From: Isoetes taiwanensis
Lineage: Eukaryota > Streptophyta > Lycopodiopsida > Isoetales > Isoetaceae
Length of the DNA stretch: 64,000 nucleotides
Direction: 5' to 3'
Assembly: GCA_021234155.1 (NCBI GenBank)
Contig: JAJEKV010000036.1
Span: 3,533,182 to 3,597,181, forward strand
A program made the translations under genes and the position numbers. The notes under the pieces were generated by a model that was not told the DNA's origin, made no database searches, and worked only from the letters and a program-made list of their open reading frames with translations. Shown in pieces: positions 1 to 11,878 of the stretch (its first letter is position 1; each line of letters starts with the position of its first letter).

Positions 1-417
1 GTAGGCTTTCACATCCTACTTGCTAATTAATACAGGATTGCGCTATTGGATATTGTTTTATGGCTCATTCTGAATGAAGCTTGCAAAAAATTACCATGCA
101 TTTTTAGATTTTGAGGCAGTTATTAAGCAAATTCCAAGGCTTCTAGATCCTTATGCTAACAAGCAGAAAAGTTTCCCACTTTGGTTTCTCACCACAAGAA
201 TCCACGAAGGCCAAAGGCTGCTGTTAAATTCTAGTTGAAAAATGTTTGTCTATGGGTGTTGCAAACTTTATGACTTTCAGAATAATGGGATCAATCTGCT
301 CTATCTTTATGGTAACTTTTACTTATGTTCTATTTGTTTTATTGTGATGAAATTCAAAAGCTACAGGTGATGAAAGCCTCAAATGAATTCTAGTTTTTAT
401 CTGGTTTGAATTCTAAA
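1..417. other. AT-rich stretch, no gene seen
   Basis: There is no long open frame, no recognisable domain and no repeat pairing with the rest of the window. It is probably intergenic or intronic DNA of the flanking region. Confidence 0.5.
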
Positions 418-911
418 ATTTTTGTCACACCGCGGGGGAGGGGGGGGGGAACGTCCCTAAGGCCCCGAAGGGGCTAAAAATTTTTTTTTGCAACACAAAC
501 CATTAACATCCAACATATAAAAATTAAATCCCCCAACACATAACAACCATTGACATTAATTAACACAACCATTGGGTCCAACACATTTAAATTAAAATCC
601 CCCTTAAATCCCCTTTGGTTTGGGTGCATATTCACACGGGGGGTGACGTAGGGCAGCGAGAGCCCTCATAATTGTATTTTGCACGTACAAAATCAACACC
701 ATATAGTATTCCGCTTGAAATCTTATAGTATTTTGCGAATCTTGTTATACAGTATAGCAAATTTTGTACTTGCATACCCCACAAACGAGGAACTTTAAGT
801 ACGGTGTAGATTAAGGAATAATGGATGAATATGCCTATTCAACAGCTCTCGTTGCCCGGAGTCACCCCCGTGTGAATTTGCACCCAAACCAAAGGGGGTT
901 TAAGGGGGATT
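418..911. repeat. Foldback (MITE-like) element, copy 1
   Basis: The core at 595-911 has long imperfect terminal inverted repeats. The left arm (about 595-660) contains CCTTTGGTTTGGGTGC, then TTCACACGGGGG and a GCGAGAGC block; the right arm (about 845-911) is its reverse complement. The AT-rich centre holds no coding capacity. To the left (418-594), AACACAA-CCATT and AAATTAAAATCCCC motifs repeat about three times. A related sequence lies at 43333-43800, where the left part and centre are conserved but the right arm is missing. The structure suggests a non-autonomous DNA transposon; the superfamily is unknown because no clear target-site duplication was found. Confidence 0.7.
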
Positions 912-3720
912 ATACCGGTCTAGAAGCTGAAAAATCCTCCTGCTGGCCTGGCGCCTGCTGCCTTCATTGAAGTTGTATAAAGACTTGAGATTGATGATTG
1001 AGATATGACAACTAGAAAGGAAAAACGTTCAGCACATATACTTTTCAAATGCATAACTTAATGACAAGTAAAACCTTGATTGCATACCAAACCTGTAAGG
1101 CTATAATAAGGCTATAAAGGATGAAAGTCGTCAATGAACCAGTAGTCATTTTGCCGTTTAAAATCAAATTTGCATCATATACAACAACAATTGACAAGGT
1201 AGTGGCAGCAAAGAAGCATCCATCAAATAAGGTATAGTAAGCTGCAGGTAAAGAATTTTTCCAGTTAGGTTAACCTGTAGTGACAGAGTTCATTCGCCAA
1301 GTTCTTACTCCACATCTGTTCGAAGACCTGCACAACATGTTTTAATCAATAACTACACATAAAGCATTAAACTTCAACAAAAGAAGACTTTAAAAACCAT
1401 TGAAAGCTATTTTCTCATAATGCATGTATCAAACATTCAACATATTTATATTTCCCTGCTATTTAAGGAGCAATTCAACCTGATTCCATCTACAACGAAG
1501 CTAAATATGCATCTAGGCCCATAAACTGTCACTGCCATAATATTTTCAATGAATTAGATGGCACAATAGTAACCCACTTCTGCCACAGAGATGAATAAAA
1601 AATATAGCGTAGCCCTTAATGCGCAATATCCTAGGCACAATCAACTATTACTCCTAGGCGCAATATCCTAGGCAATATCCTAGGCACAATCAACCATAAT
1701 GGGCATGCATGTGCACCAACAACCTAAAATAGCATTAGAATTAGTCTTAAGTCAAATGCACCCAGCATGAATAGTTGGAGCTACTGGCAGATCTGCAAGC
1801 AATTCTATAAAACACTGACCACCATAGAGGCATGCTGTTATGAGTCTGTCTTAGCTGCCACATATAATGTCATGGAATCTTGGTTCTCAATCATCGAAGG
1901 AAATAAAGGTGTCGCATGAAGTCTTATACTATCTCATTAAGTACTGTCTACAATATGTAGGCCTTTCCAGATGCAAACATGTACATATACCAGCAAATGA
2001 AAATCTGTGCAAGGTCTCTTTTCGGCCAGTTGCTTCAAGTCCTGCAAGCGACAACTACATATAAGAGCAATTATGTCTTGCTACTTTAACTACACTACAT
2101 CTTCAAATTACAAATTCCTACCAACACAATGCACTACAATCTTTAGGCAAATTGGGCAATTGGCCTCTGAACTTTTACCTGTATTTATTTCTAGCAAGTA
2201 TAGAGACTACATGATAGCGCTAAAAAGTATAGCTTCTGCCTCACCTACTGAACTTGTTTGAAGTGTAGTTCTGCTTAGGAAAGTGCTTGGATGTTCTGGA
2301 AGCCCAACATTGAATTCACTCTGAGCATTTCACCTTGCTGCCCCATTTTGTGCTTCCTGTCCACCAATATGAGTATTATGGTAATTAACAAACTAAACTC
2401 AGAATCTTGATTGCATTGCATATATCTCTTACTCCCACTGGAAGTGAAAGAATAGATACTTGGCAAGCGTAGAATGCAAAGAAATATAATCTAAGTTGCC
2501 GAGATAGTACAACTACATTCCATTTCTGCATAGAAATGAAACGGAAATGATTGTATTTAAATTGTCTAGCTATTAGAGCTATGAAGTAATGATGGGACAA
2601 TGACGTGCCAGTAAAATTTGCACTATGCAATTAGCAAATGACATGAAAGACATAGATACAGTTAGCCAAATGCATCCTACACGATTTTCAACTCTGTTTC
2701 CTTGGCACTTCAGAAGCCTAAACCATCAAGGATCAGATGAAGAATAGGAGATGTGATGAGACAGAGAAGAGATTATGAGTTCATGAGTATCGTCCAAGCT
2801 ATTAATTACAGTCTGCATTAAATACCAGGGATCAGAGACTCTAAACAAAGACTAAAAGCTAGAAAAATGGAAATAACACTAAAGGAGCATCATCCAAGTT
2901 ATTCCCCACAGTTTGTACCAAATTTATCATGCATCAAAAACTCCAAAGCAAGGATTAAAAGCTAGAGAGATGGAAAGAACACTGAGGAAAATTGCAAAGC
3001 AACTGGAACAAATTTAATGACGATTTAATTTGTTTGTACATGTTACATGGCATCCAAAATGATGACTGGATGATGGGAAGACATGCCTTCATGCTCATGT
3101 TAGCTGAACAATAGAGGTAAGACCAGAGCCTGAAATGAATGTACCAAGCCTGAGGTTCCATTATCTAAGTGCAACTGCAAAACGACTGCACAAATGCACA
3201 TAGAAGAAACACCTTACCAATAAAACGAATCAAATCTTCAAATAGGAGTGAACTGTGCATTAAGAACATCCAAAATGCATAGCACTGCATTGTAATGATC
3301 TCTGTCCATCAAATGGAGAAAATCTCTTTTGCAGCCCAACATTTTCAGTAGGCAGCCTCCTCGTAATAGCTATCCTTCTTGGATGCTACACAATTTAAGT
3401 GTTTGTGACCATAATGCTGCACAAATATACAGATGTTCATTATCAACACCAGGATACCCTAATAAATCCATAGGAACCCTATGCCAATGTAGAATCAAAA
3501 ACTATGCTGTGTGCCTCTCACGCAGCCACATTGGCTCCAAGCCAGGGTTGGTAAACTACATCAAATAACATCTTTTTTTCTATTTGCTATTGTAAATATA
3601 TATCACCTTAATTGACCCCTTGCCATTGGTAGAGGAGACTGCATTCCTGTCCCATTATGAGACCACTGTAAACTGTCCTATTCCAATGAAGAACAATAAG
3701 TTCGATACAATTTGATGAGC
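912..3720. other. Gene-poor AT-rich DNA
   Basis: I see no supportable exon or transposon domain. The short open frames (under 85 codons) lack splice-site support and are probably chance. A small tandem array at 1621-1697 repeats a CAATATCCTAGGC-type unit several times. The stretch could be intron or 3' flank of the weak minus-strand candidate at 4.2-4.6 kb, but nothing proves it. Confidence 0.4.
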
Positions 3721-3726
3721 ATAAAT

Positions 3727-3995
3727 TGCTTCATAAGGACTCCCTTTGAATGTTAACATCTCTAAAAGATACGCGTATATTACTTAGAAGAACCCTTCTG
3801 GAATCTAATGCAACAACCATGTTTCATAAGGATTGTCTTTCAATCTGGAATCACACATGTTCCATAAGGATTCTTTTCGAATCTGGACTCTAATTCAACA
3901 CAAATGTTTCATAAGGATTCTCTTTGAATGTGCAACGTCTCTAAAACATAAGTGTATATTACTCAGAAGAGCCCTTCTAGATCATCAACACAATT
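3727..3995. repeat. Tandem repeat of about 180 bp with inner subrepeats
   Basis: The block beginning CATAAGGACTCCCTTTGAATG at about 3733 and running through a GTATATTACT-AGAAGA-CCCTTCT segment recurs about 180 bp later, at about 3912. Between them, the CATAAGGATT-CTTT-GAAT motif appears two further times. This is a local tandem duplication with diverged subunits and no coding content. Confidence 0.65.
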
Positions 3996-4161
3996 TGTTT
4001 GTCTGATCATTTTCCATGAAAGCTGAAGCTAGTATGCATACTCTACCCTAAACGAACATTTATTAAAACAAAATGATACAGGATGCAACTTACTAAAGAT
4101 TACCTTCTACTGAGCCACGCTTATGACCTCCTGAGCTCAAGCTAAACTTTTAAGACTTTGG

Positions 4162-4593
4162 ATCTTCAAGATGAAGAAATCATCCATGCAGATCGAATTA
4201 CCTGCACAAAGTTATCTGAAATGGCATTTCGGTGCAATATGTAGGAATTAAAACAATCAAAATAATATTTTGAATCTACACAAATGATGGTGTAGATACA
4301 GGGTATCAATCTCGTAAATTTAGATAGATGGTGGCTTAGACACAGAGTATTACCTTCAAATGCAAATATCTATACCCGTCGGTTCTCTCAACATCTGGAA
4401 TCCGAGAAAAATCGCATGTGCCATCCATGCCGGATGAATACGCCCCCAAAATCAAAATATTTAGCCAGCCAGTTAGGCTATGTAACCCGATCCAGTTGCT
4501 ACAGCATCGAAATGCATACCCATCTGCTATCTGCTGGTGCATGAAAAGGGAAAAGAGTCGTGGCATGCATGCGCAGAAGAAATTCTCGAACAT
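4162..4593 (-). CDS. Weak candidate two-exon gene, function unknown
   Basis: On the minus strand an ATG at 4593 opens an 80-codon frame to 4354 that ends at a good donor, AAG|GTAATA. A plausible acceptor, TTTGTGCAG, precedes 4200; joined in phase it adds about 11 codons before a stop. The C-terminal half of the first exon (…SRIPDVERTDGYRYLHLK) reads like real protein. I recognise no domain. The support is one splice pair and ordinary composition, so chance is quite possible. Confidence 0.22.
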
Positions 4594-4599
4594 AGAAAT

Positions 4600-5036
4600 T
4601 CTTAACCAAAAATGTTGGCCGATTTTTGGATTATCGGAGTTTTTTTCTGGGATCCAAACTCCCTAAAATCTTAGGAAATCGATATAAAAAAAATCCAAAA
4701 ACATTTTCAATCAAGCCGGAAACTTTCAAATTAACAAGGTTGATTAAAATGGTACTAACGTAGTATCGACCTGCAGGCCAATAGAGCACTCCGGAGGGCA
4801 AGGAGGTCGAGCTACAAAGACTTGCAACACAAGTTTTGTGGGAATGTGTTGCAAGGAAAGAAGAGTACCTGGAAGGATAATTTTATATGAAATTGCTAAA
4901 TCTTGATAAACTTAAATGTTGTATTAAGTGAGGCTAGTAAGTACCTTGCCTTAATGAAGTGATGAATTGATAAGTTATTGGGATAATGTAATGTCGTAGT
5001 AATGTTTTAAAAATATTACCTTAGAGTAATTCTAAT
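4600..5036. other. Possible decayed retrotransposon interior
   Basis: AT-rich, with no long frame. Because it lies directly upstream of a polypurine tract and an LTR, it may be the remnant 3' interior of the Ty3/gypsy-type element, but no reverse transcriptase, RNase H or integrase motif is readable here. Confidence 0.3.
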
Positions 5037-5140
5037 AATTGTGTAAGTATAATAATAATAAATTGTATGCATCAAGTTGGTTGCAGGACAAGAAGATCCC
5101 AAGGTGGGGAGACCCACGGCATCGCGGACAACATCATTTC

Positions 5141-5154
5141 AAGGTGGGGGAGAA
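5141..5154 (+). other. Polypurine tract of LTR retrotransposon
   Basis: AAGGTGGGGGAGAA lies immediately 5' of the LTR start TGTGACG. This layout, including the GGGGGAGAA-TGT junction, is typical of the plus-strand primer of plant Ty3/gypsy elements. A weaker near-copy (AAGGTGGGGA) lies at 5101-5110. A short open frame across 5039-5154 may be the last codons of the polyprotein. Confidence 0.7.
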
Positions 5155-6600
5155 TGTGACGTTCAAACACGATAACGGTCCCAGGGGCGATATATTATGC
5201 AAGCATCATCACGCAGCGTACGCGCCATCCCTTGGAGATTGACGGTATGCGCAAGGGGCGTGTAGCTAAGCAAGTAGCGCCCTAGGGGGCAACTTGCAAG
5301 TGTGTGCACATTTATTCATGTTTGCACTTTAGCCCACTTAAATAATAAGTGGGCAAGTGGGCCAAGTGGGGGCTACATCTACTTCCCCCACAAGGGCAAG
5401 TGGCATGATCTCAAGGGTTGATGGAAACCCTAGCCCTAACTTATAGCCTATGTAAGGTATCCAAACCCTAACTTTCCATTTTCGTCCATAGCCTTCTAGA
5501 GCTCCATTTTGCTTGCTCCAAGAGCCAATCTTGGCTCCCAAAGTCTATCTGAGCAGCCTAGCTCATCAGCTTTCCTTTCTGGCTGCATCTTCAAGCAGCT
5601 CCGCAGCATGGACACGTTCAGAGCAGGAGGAGCAAGCCAGGGATCAGGTATTTTGCCAATTCAATAGTCTAATCTGCCTTCCAGGCATAGAGTAAGTAGG
5701 TTTATCCTATTGAATTGCCTATAGAAGCCATCTAGACCTCTATATATCAAGCCATAACTAAAGAACCTAACTTTTGTGATTTAGATTAAATCTTATTCTT
5801 TAGTTCTTCTATGATATGTATGTGATGATCTCTGTGGAATCATTGTATTGGGAAGGGGGGTAGAGGTCCTAAAAGCCCAGTAATTTGATGCTCCTAGCTA
5901 GTCCTCTTTAATGCACTATTAAATTCGGCCTGTGTACAAGAACCACACCGGCGTGGGTGGAGGACGGGCTTAACAAGAGGTTCATGTCACGGCTCATGAT
6001 CCGTCCCTCCGTAGTAAAGCACTGTCGGGGACCTGATTGCACTAGACCTAATGCTCTGCTGCGTCACGGGCTTTGCATGGGTTCGACACTCTTGGGGTGG
6101 TGTACACCTTCCGGGGAGTTAGGTCGGGTACGAGGCGGTGGCCCCCTAGTCACCGAGCCGACCTCACGGTGGGAGCAATCCTACCCGCCCCATCCCTAAA
6201 CCGGGAGATGCAACCCGGGAGGGCGGATGGGGAGAACTACCCAATTGCCATGTTCCTATACCAACTCCACCATTATTGCACTCACAATACGCTTGACCCT
6301 CACGAGAGCCAAGCTTGTCAGTCCATCCCAGTAATGCCAACTTGGGTAGACCTTCCATATGTGATGTACTGATCTCTGTCTATGCAGATATGTGGTGTGC
6401 CATCCTTCGTGATGGTCATGTGATGTTGATGTATGTATACTTACATGTATGTTACGCTTCCGCAGCTAGGTAGGCCCTAAGAGAGCCAGGGTAAAATGAC
6501 CCCTTCATTCTTCCCACTGGAACTCGTCAAGAGCTTGTATGGGGGATGAACTCCTGTTTGTATAGGGTGAGTGCACCGTATATGAGTAGGGGACGTCACA
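5155..6600 (+). mobile_element. 3' LTR of a Ty3/gypsy-type retrotransposon
   Basis: The segment starts TGTGACGT and ends ACGTCACA, a perfect 8-bp inverted terminal pair with canonical TG...CA ends, directly after a polypurine tract. Its length of 1,446 bp is in the range of long plant gypsy LTRs. Orientation is plus because the tract is on the left. No matching 5' LTR and no polymerase domains are in the window, so this is a 3' fragment, not a complete element. Without the other LTR neither target duplication nor age can be judged. Open frames inside it (such as 5957-6372) have no retroelement similarity and are treated as noncoding. Confidence 0.75.
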
Positions 6601-6767
6601 GACCCTTTTTGGATTAGGTTAACCACTTGGCCAAATGGATTCATGCCATTTGGAAAATGGGGTTCCCGGGGTTTGTTGTATATGTTTTATTAACATGCAT
6701 AACATTCGAGGTTGCCCCCCTAGGTGCAACTCTTGGCCCCTAGGTGCAACGTTCTTTGGCTCTCAAG

Positions 6768-6848
6768 TACATGTCATCTATGACATGTACGTGTGATGTG
6801 GCAGTATAATATACGTATTCGGAGCATATATTATGCTGGAACGTCACA
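6768..6848. repeat. Boundary repeat of the 4.1-kb duplication, copy 1
   Basis: GTACATGTCATCTATGACAT and the following bases form a palindrome with 11-bp arms and a 2-nt loop (6768-6791). It is followed by a 57-bp block that begins TGTGATGT and ends ACGTCACA. Diverged copies lie at about 10878-10963 and 14918-15000, that is, at each boundary of the duplicated segments. They may mark the recombination sites. Confidence 0.6.
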
Positions 6849-7188
6849 ATGTTGACTTTGTGTCTGATATTAAACTCGTATAACATTCAATCCTTGCATT
6901 GTAGTACAAAAAGGAGATAGCATAATTGTTGCATAAAGCATATATAGTGTGAATTCATGATAATTATAGTGCCTGCATAATCCGTTGATAGAAATGTGAG
7001 CTTGCACAACCAGATCATTATTTTGCCCTTGACTAGTTTACATTTGCAACTTGCTCGAGTAATTTGCATCTCCTTATCCACAGAAGATTGATAGCATTGA
7101 TATGACCAAGAAATGCAAAATATTGCACCCAAGCATCTAGCAAATCCAAGACCTGCCTGTTGTTCTTAGTTTGTGACAGGCAGTCAAA

Positions 7189-7670
7189 TCAAAAATCAAA
7201 ATTCCAAAAAAGTTGCACATCTTTCTGCAAAAAGCATTCTTGAACATTGTGTGCAGACATTCTTGAGCGGGATTCAAGCATCAAATCCCAAAAAGAAGTT
7301 ACCTTTATCGAGTTAGAAAATTTGACTCTCTGCCAGGGATATTGACCAAAAATTGACCTGGTCAGGGATGCATTTTTGAGAGGCTTGCTCCAATCAAAAT
7401 CTATTTGACTTTTTTCCCAACATCCTTCAAGGTCTTGAGTAGCCTTAACATCAAAAATTATGATGATACCTACTCTGGACAACATTTGGCATCTATTCTT
7501 GCTAGGCAGACTTTTTTTTTCTTTAGGGAAAGTGGTTCATAATCATTGTTTGAGCATTTTGCTTGGGGATTTTCACTCAGAGTGGTTGCCTTGAGTAACC
7601 TGGAGGTTCTAAACCACTGAGGTTGAAGGTTTGCCAGGAATACCTTCAACAGGGAGCAAGCACAAATCAC
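7189..7670 (-). other. Minus-strand open frames upstream of LINE A, unknown
   Basis: Two adjoining minus-strand frames (98 and 66 codons) match one continuous frame in copy B at 11352-11878, differing by a frame break near 7480-7510, where a poly-A/T run differs in length. The product is rich in aromatic and basic residues and I recognise no domain. It sits opposite and upstream of the endonuclease remnant. It could be a fragment of another element into which the LINE inserted, or a chance frame copied by the duplication. Confidence 0.25.
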
Positions 7671-7737
7671 GAGAATAAACGAGATAAGTGGTTAGTGGAT
7701 ACAAACAGCGAGATCACAAGATTGGAAAAGAAGTACA

Positions 7738-10293
7738 GAAAACAAGGCGGAAATCAATGCCAAAGGCGAGTTACTGATAGAGGTATGCACAATGGTAGGG
7801 GTCATTATAGCCAACGGGGTACAAAGATGGAGTGGATCAGGGGAATTCACGAGTCAGAATACACATGGGAAAAGCATAGTTGATTATGTAATCTCAAATG
7901 TCAAAGCAGCGACAGACATTTCAAGCTTCGTACTGCATTGGCCAACTGGAAAATGGAAGAGCCACAAACCCATCCAACTGGCAATAGAGCAAGAGGAACA
8001 GGCACAGACGGGGGTACCGGACAAGGAAAAGGTCACGAACATGAAAATATACTTCCAGAATAAACATGCAGAGATCTTCACAGAAGAGGTCAGATCAAAA
8101 ATGGATAAGTAGGCATGGGAGAAGCATGGAGCAGACGAGAATAGGAACAGGCTGGATGACATAATAGTGAAGGTGGCGACAGACATCTTCGGGAAACAAA
8201 AAAGATCCAGGAATAACCAGCCATTCAGTGCCTCAGTATGGTATGATGAGAAATGTAGGAAACATAAAAGGAGAGTCAGAGACCACAAAGGCACGGAAAC
8301 ATATCAAACAGAAAAAGTGGTTTACCTAAGACCGCTGAAATTAAAACGAAAGAAAAACTTATTACAGCACCAATGGGCTGACAGACATGTTAAAAACGCA
8401 GCTCAGGAGGTTCTAGAAGGGACTGAAAGTAAAGGGAGGGAAATAGAAAGTCAGAGAAGACACATCATGATACTTGGGGAATCGAATGGGAAAAATACGT
8501 TGAAAAATTATATAAGACATGGGCCACACCGATGCCAATACCCACCCCACCCAGAACAAATAAGTCGTGCTTCCGCATGCAGGAAGTGATGGTAGCACTA
8601 CAGAAAATGTCTAATAACAAGGCCACCGAGATATTCCATGGCATAATCAACACAGGGCTACCAGATAGATGGACATACAATAGGGTAACACTCCTGCACA
8701 AGGGGGGAGACAGAGACGAACCAGGAAACTACAGGACGATAATTAAGCTCTATCTTCGCGAAGTGGTTCGGGAAGGTACTGGATAGTAAACTGAAGCACT
8801 GGGTCGAAATAGAAAAGCGAAGAGCACAAGGGCAAGCAGGCTTCAGACCTGAACACTCAACCACAGATCATTTGGTAACCCTTTGAATACAAATAGAGCA
8901 AAGCAAATCACAAGGAAAGAAGATAATATGCTGGTTCATGGATTTCAGAAAAGCATTCGACACCGTCCCAAGGGAAAAGCTGTTGCAGAGATTAGTAGAC
9001 ATGGGGGGCCCAGAAGACATGGTAGGGTCGATCGCACGATTATACCAGAGAGTGTATGCCAAAATGGAACAGGAAGGACAGACAATAGATTGTGACACAG
9101 GAGTTAAACAGGGGTGCCCATTATCCCCGACACTATTTGCTATTTACATTGATGCATTATAAAGCTTCATAGAAGAAAGGCAAGGGAATGCGCACGCCCC
9201 CACCCTGGGGGATACTAGGGTACCTATCATGTTGTATGTGGATGATCTAGGCATGATGGCTACCAAAAACAAGGGTATGCACAGGTTATTAGGGCTTTAG
9301 AGGTCTTCTGTAATAGGACAGGCTGACAGCGAACCTAGCAAAGATCAAAATAGTCACTTTCGGCACCAAGAGCAGACACAGAATATGGGGGCAGAACTGG
9401 AAGAATCGGCATAACACAAATACCTGGGATACGACGCACACGGTACAGGCAAATGGTATAAGGGAACAGATGGCAGATTCCAGTCAGCCATAGGAAGCTA
9501 CTTCAATATGAAAAACTTCTGTAACAGGAGCAGAATAATTGATTGGGAGATCAAATGCTACTTGTTTAATACAATGGTCGCGTCGACACAACTATATGGA
9601 TCAGAGGCATGGGGACCCTGCCTATCAGACAAGAAATGGGATAAACAAGAAGGGATTTTCAGGCAATGGCATAGGCAGGAATTTAGAGTGCGGTCAAACA
9701 CACCCCTGGCAGTCATGGTATATGAGATGGATCAGAGACCAATGGAGGTAAGAGCTTGGGAAAGGACCATCAGATATTTGCTGAAAGACAGCATTAGAGG
9801 ACACACTTGAAAATTATCAACAATCGCAATCAGCGAATCGGCCAAATCACATATCGTCACAGGTAATGGGTGGTTCAGGGAAGTAGCAGTATGGACCAGA
9901 AAGATGGGTTTGAATCTGAGCGACCTAGTAAGTGATGGGAAATGGAATGAAGATTGGGCCGACAGAGTGACAAGAGCATGGCTACAAAAACACAGCGGTC
10001 CGAAAACACTCTGGTTGACAAAAGTCTTCAACCCGGACCAATAGATAGGACAACAAATGTAAGCCCGCAAAAACCCAGCTAAAAGCTGATGATAACGACG
10101 CACCACTGCGCGGCCACGATGCCGATTATAAGCGGGGTGCTGGTATCAATAGAAAATAAGACAAGCCCTCTGGAAAGGCTACAATGTATCAGCATGCAGC
10201 ATTAATAGCACCTTTTGAGGAGCTCGCCCATGCTACGTCAGTCCGGGGGCCTCAGGGCACTAGGGACAATAATTCTATTCTATTATATTCTTA
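7738..10293 (+). pseudogene. LINE (non-LTR retrotransposon) relic, copy A
   Basis: Plus-strand remnants appear in order. First comes the C-terminal part of an apurinic-type endonuclease domain (7738-7990, with the GKSIVDYVISN and HKPIQ motifs). Then comes a reverse transcriptase: the LLHKGGDRDEPGNYRTI block near 8693-8745, the motif FMDFRKAFDTVPREKL near 8935-8982, GVKQGCPLSPTLFAIYIDAL near 9102-9161 and the active-site YVDDL near 9235. A connection region with a KYLGY remnant and a C-terminal basic region follow. The endonuclease N-terminus is missing. Stops at 8110, 8884 and 9160 and several frameshifts kill it. The 3' end carries a TTCTA repeat instead of poly(A). Confidence 0.85.
10271..10293 (+). 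repeat. Pentanucleotide 3' tail of LINE A
   Basis: After GGCACTAGGGACAATAA the element ends in an interrupted (TTCTA)n run. The equivalent site in copy B has a cleaner, longer run. Tails of short repeats in place of poly(A) are known for several LINE clades. Confidence 0.75.
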
Positions 10294-10786
10294 TTCGCAG
10301 AAGTACCATTCTGGTGCTGGTGAGCATAAATGGTTGATAATAATGCTAAATCTACAGTTGATAGCTCCAGTTGATGTTTAATATGTTATTAGTCATGCAT
10401 AAATTGAATAATATGATTGACTAGGAATTTATGCATTTGATTGAACTTAATAATTTTCTAAATCACATTCACATGCATACTATAATTGATCATTTTTTTT
10501 AATCAAAGATTGTCATCTTGACGACATTTGAACTCTAAACAATTGGTATTCGCTACACGAGTCGATGAAGAGAAATGTTCGCGGCGACCTTGGCCGTCGC
10601 AATAAATTTCCTCTATTACCTAAGTTACATCATATATATTGATACTAATGGTAGTAAATATTTTTACGTATATAATAATACGACAAGTGCCATCGTTGCC
10701 ATGCACTCCCATACTAGCGTATCCTTGTGCAGCCACCACCCATAGGCTCTCGACATGTAGGCTACCTACGTGGCATGCATGTGTCT

Positions 10787-10851
10787 GTGACGACCATCTT
10801 CATATTACCCATGTGACGACCATATGGGTATAATATGAAGATGGTCATCAC
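10787..10851. other. Long hairpin in the duplicated flank, copy A
   Basis: The left arm GTGACGACCATCTTCATATT pairs with a right arm ending GAAGATGGTCATCAC around a short centre containing CCCAT/ATGGG. The stem is about 27 bp with few mismatches. It lies about 500 bp downstream of the LINE tail. The copy B version at 14822-14888 pairs slightly better, having gained or kept two extra bases. It may be a tiny foldback element; a small-RNA precursor is less likely. Confidence 0.7.
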
Positions 10852-11351
10852 AGTGTTGAGTGACGCATATACTAACCTTGTACATGTCATCTAGGTGACA
10901 TGTATTGTGATGTGGTAGTATGAGATACGTATTCATGGCATATAATATACTGGAACATCACAATTGCAGGGCTTGGGCACACATCCTTCTCTCACACATG
11001 GTGAAAGTATTATGTGAAAGTATTATGTTGACTTTGTGTCTGATATTATACTCGTATAACATTCAATCCTTGCATTGTAGTACAAGAAGGAGATAGCATA
11101 ATTGTTGCATAAAGCATATATAGTGTGAATTCATGATAATTATAGTGCCTGCACAATCCATTGATAGAAATTTGAGCTTGCACAACCAGATCATTATTTT
11201 GCCCTTGACTAGTTTACATTTGCAACTTGCTCGAGTAATTTGCATCAACTTACCCACGAAAGCCAATATTGATAGCATTGATATGACCAAGAAACGCAAA
11301 AAAGTGCACCCAAGCATCTAGCAAATCCAAGACTTGCCTGCTGTTCTTAGT

Positions 11352-11878
11352 TTATGACAGGCAGTCAAACCAAAAATCAAAATTCCAAAAAAGTTGCACA
11401 TCTTTCTGCAAAAAGCATTCTTGAACATTGTGTTCAGACATTCTAGAGAGGGATTCAAGCATCAAATCCCAAAAAGAAGTTACCTTTATCGAGTTAGAAA
11501 ATTTGACTATCTGCCAGGGATATTGACCAAAAATTGACCTGGTCAGGGATGCATTTTTGAGACGCTTGCTCCAATCAAAATCTATTTGACTTTGTTCCCA
11601 ACATCCTTCAAGGTCTTGAGTAGCCTTAGCATAAAAAATTATGATGATACCTACTCTGGACAACATTTGGCATCTATTCTTGCTAGGCAGACTTTTTTTT
11701 TTCTTTAGGGAAAGTGGTTCATAATCATTGTTTGAGCATTTTGCTTGGGGATTTTCACTCAGAGTGGTTGCCTTGAGTAACCTGGAGGTTCTAAACCATT
11801 GAGGTTTAAGGTTTGCCAGGAATACCTTCAACAAGGAGCAAGCACAAATCACGAGCATAAACGAGATAAGTGAAAACA
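11352..11878 (-). other. Minus-strand open frame, copy B, unknown
   Basis: One uninterrupted minus-strand frame covers this region and continues to 11984, antisense to the LINE endonuclease start. In copy A the same region is split into two frames. A frame of about 175 codons conserved across a duplication could be a real fragment of an older element, but the two copies are too similar for conservation to mean selection. No domain is recognised. Confidence 0.25.

Larger units (their letters stand above)
6851..11026. repeat. 4.1-kb tandem segment, copy A
   Basis: The sequence from GTTGACTTTGTGTCTGATAT at 6851 onwards is repeated in the same orientation from 11027. The two copies stay closely alignable by eye for their full length, through a LINE, its pentanucleotide tail, about 500 bp of flank and a long hairpin. 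Both copies carry the same disabling stops, so the segment was duplicated after the LINE had died. Copy A keeps about 57 bp (near 7690-7747) and about 68 bp (near 8427-8494) that copy B lacks, and lacks about 12 bp near 9379 that copy B has. Confidence 0.9.

Noticed and set aside
5429-5480. CCCTAA-like strings resembling plant telomere repeat
   Set aside because: Only two or three isolated CCCTAA units, not a tandem run; common in promoters and LTRs.
5957-6372. Frames of 80 and 99 codons inside the LTR
   Set aside because: They lie within an LTR defined by its ends and polypurine tract and show no retroelement or host domain.
7884-8294. 136-codon minus-strand frame (and 134 codons at 12018-12422)
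   Set aside because: Shadow of the LINE endonuclease/RT linker on the opposite strand; present in both copies only because the segment is duplicated.
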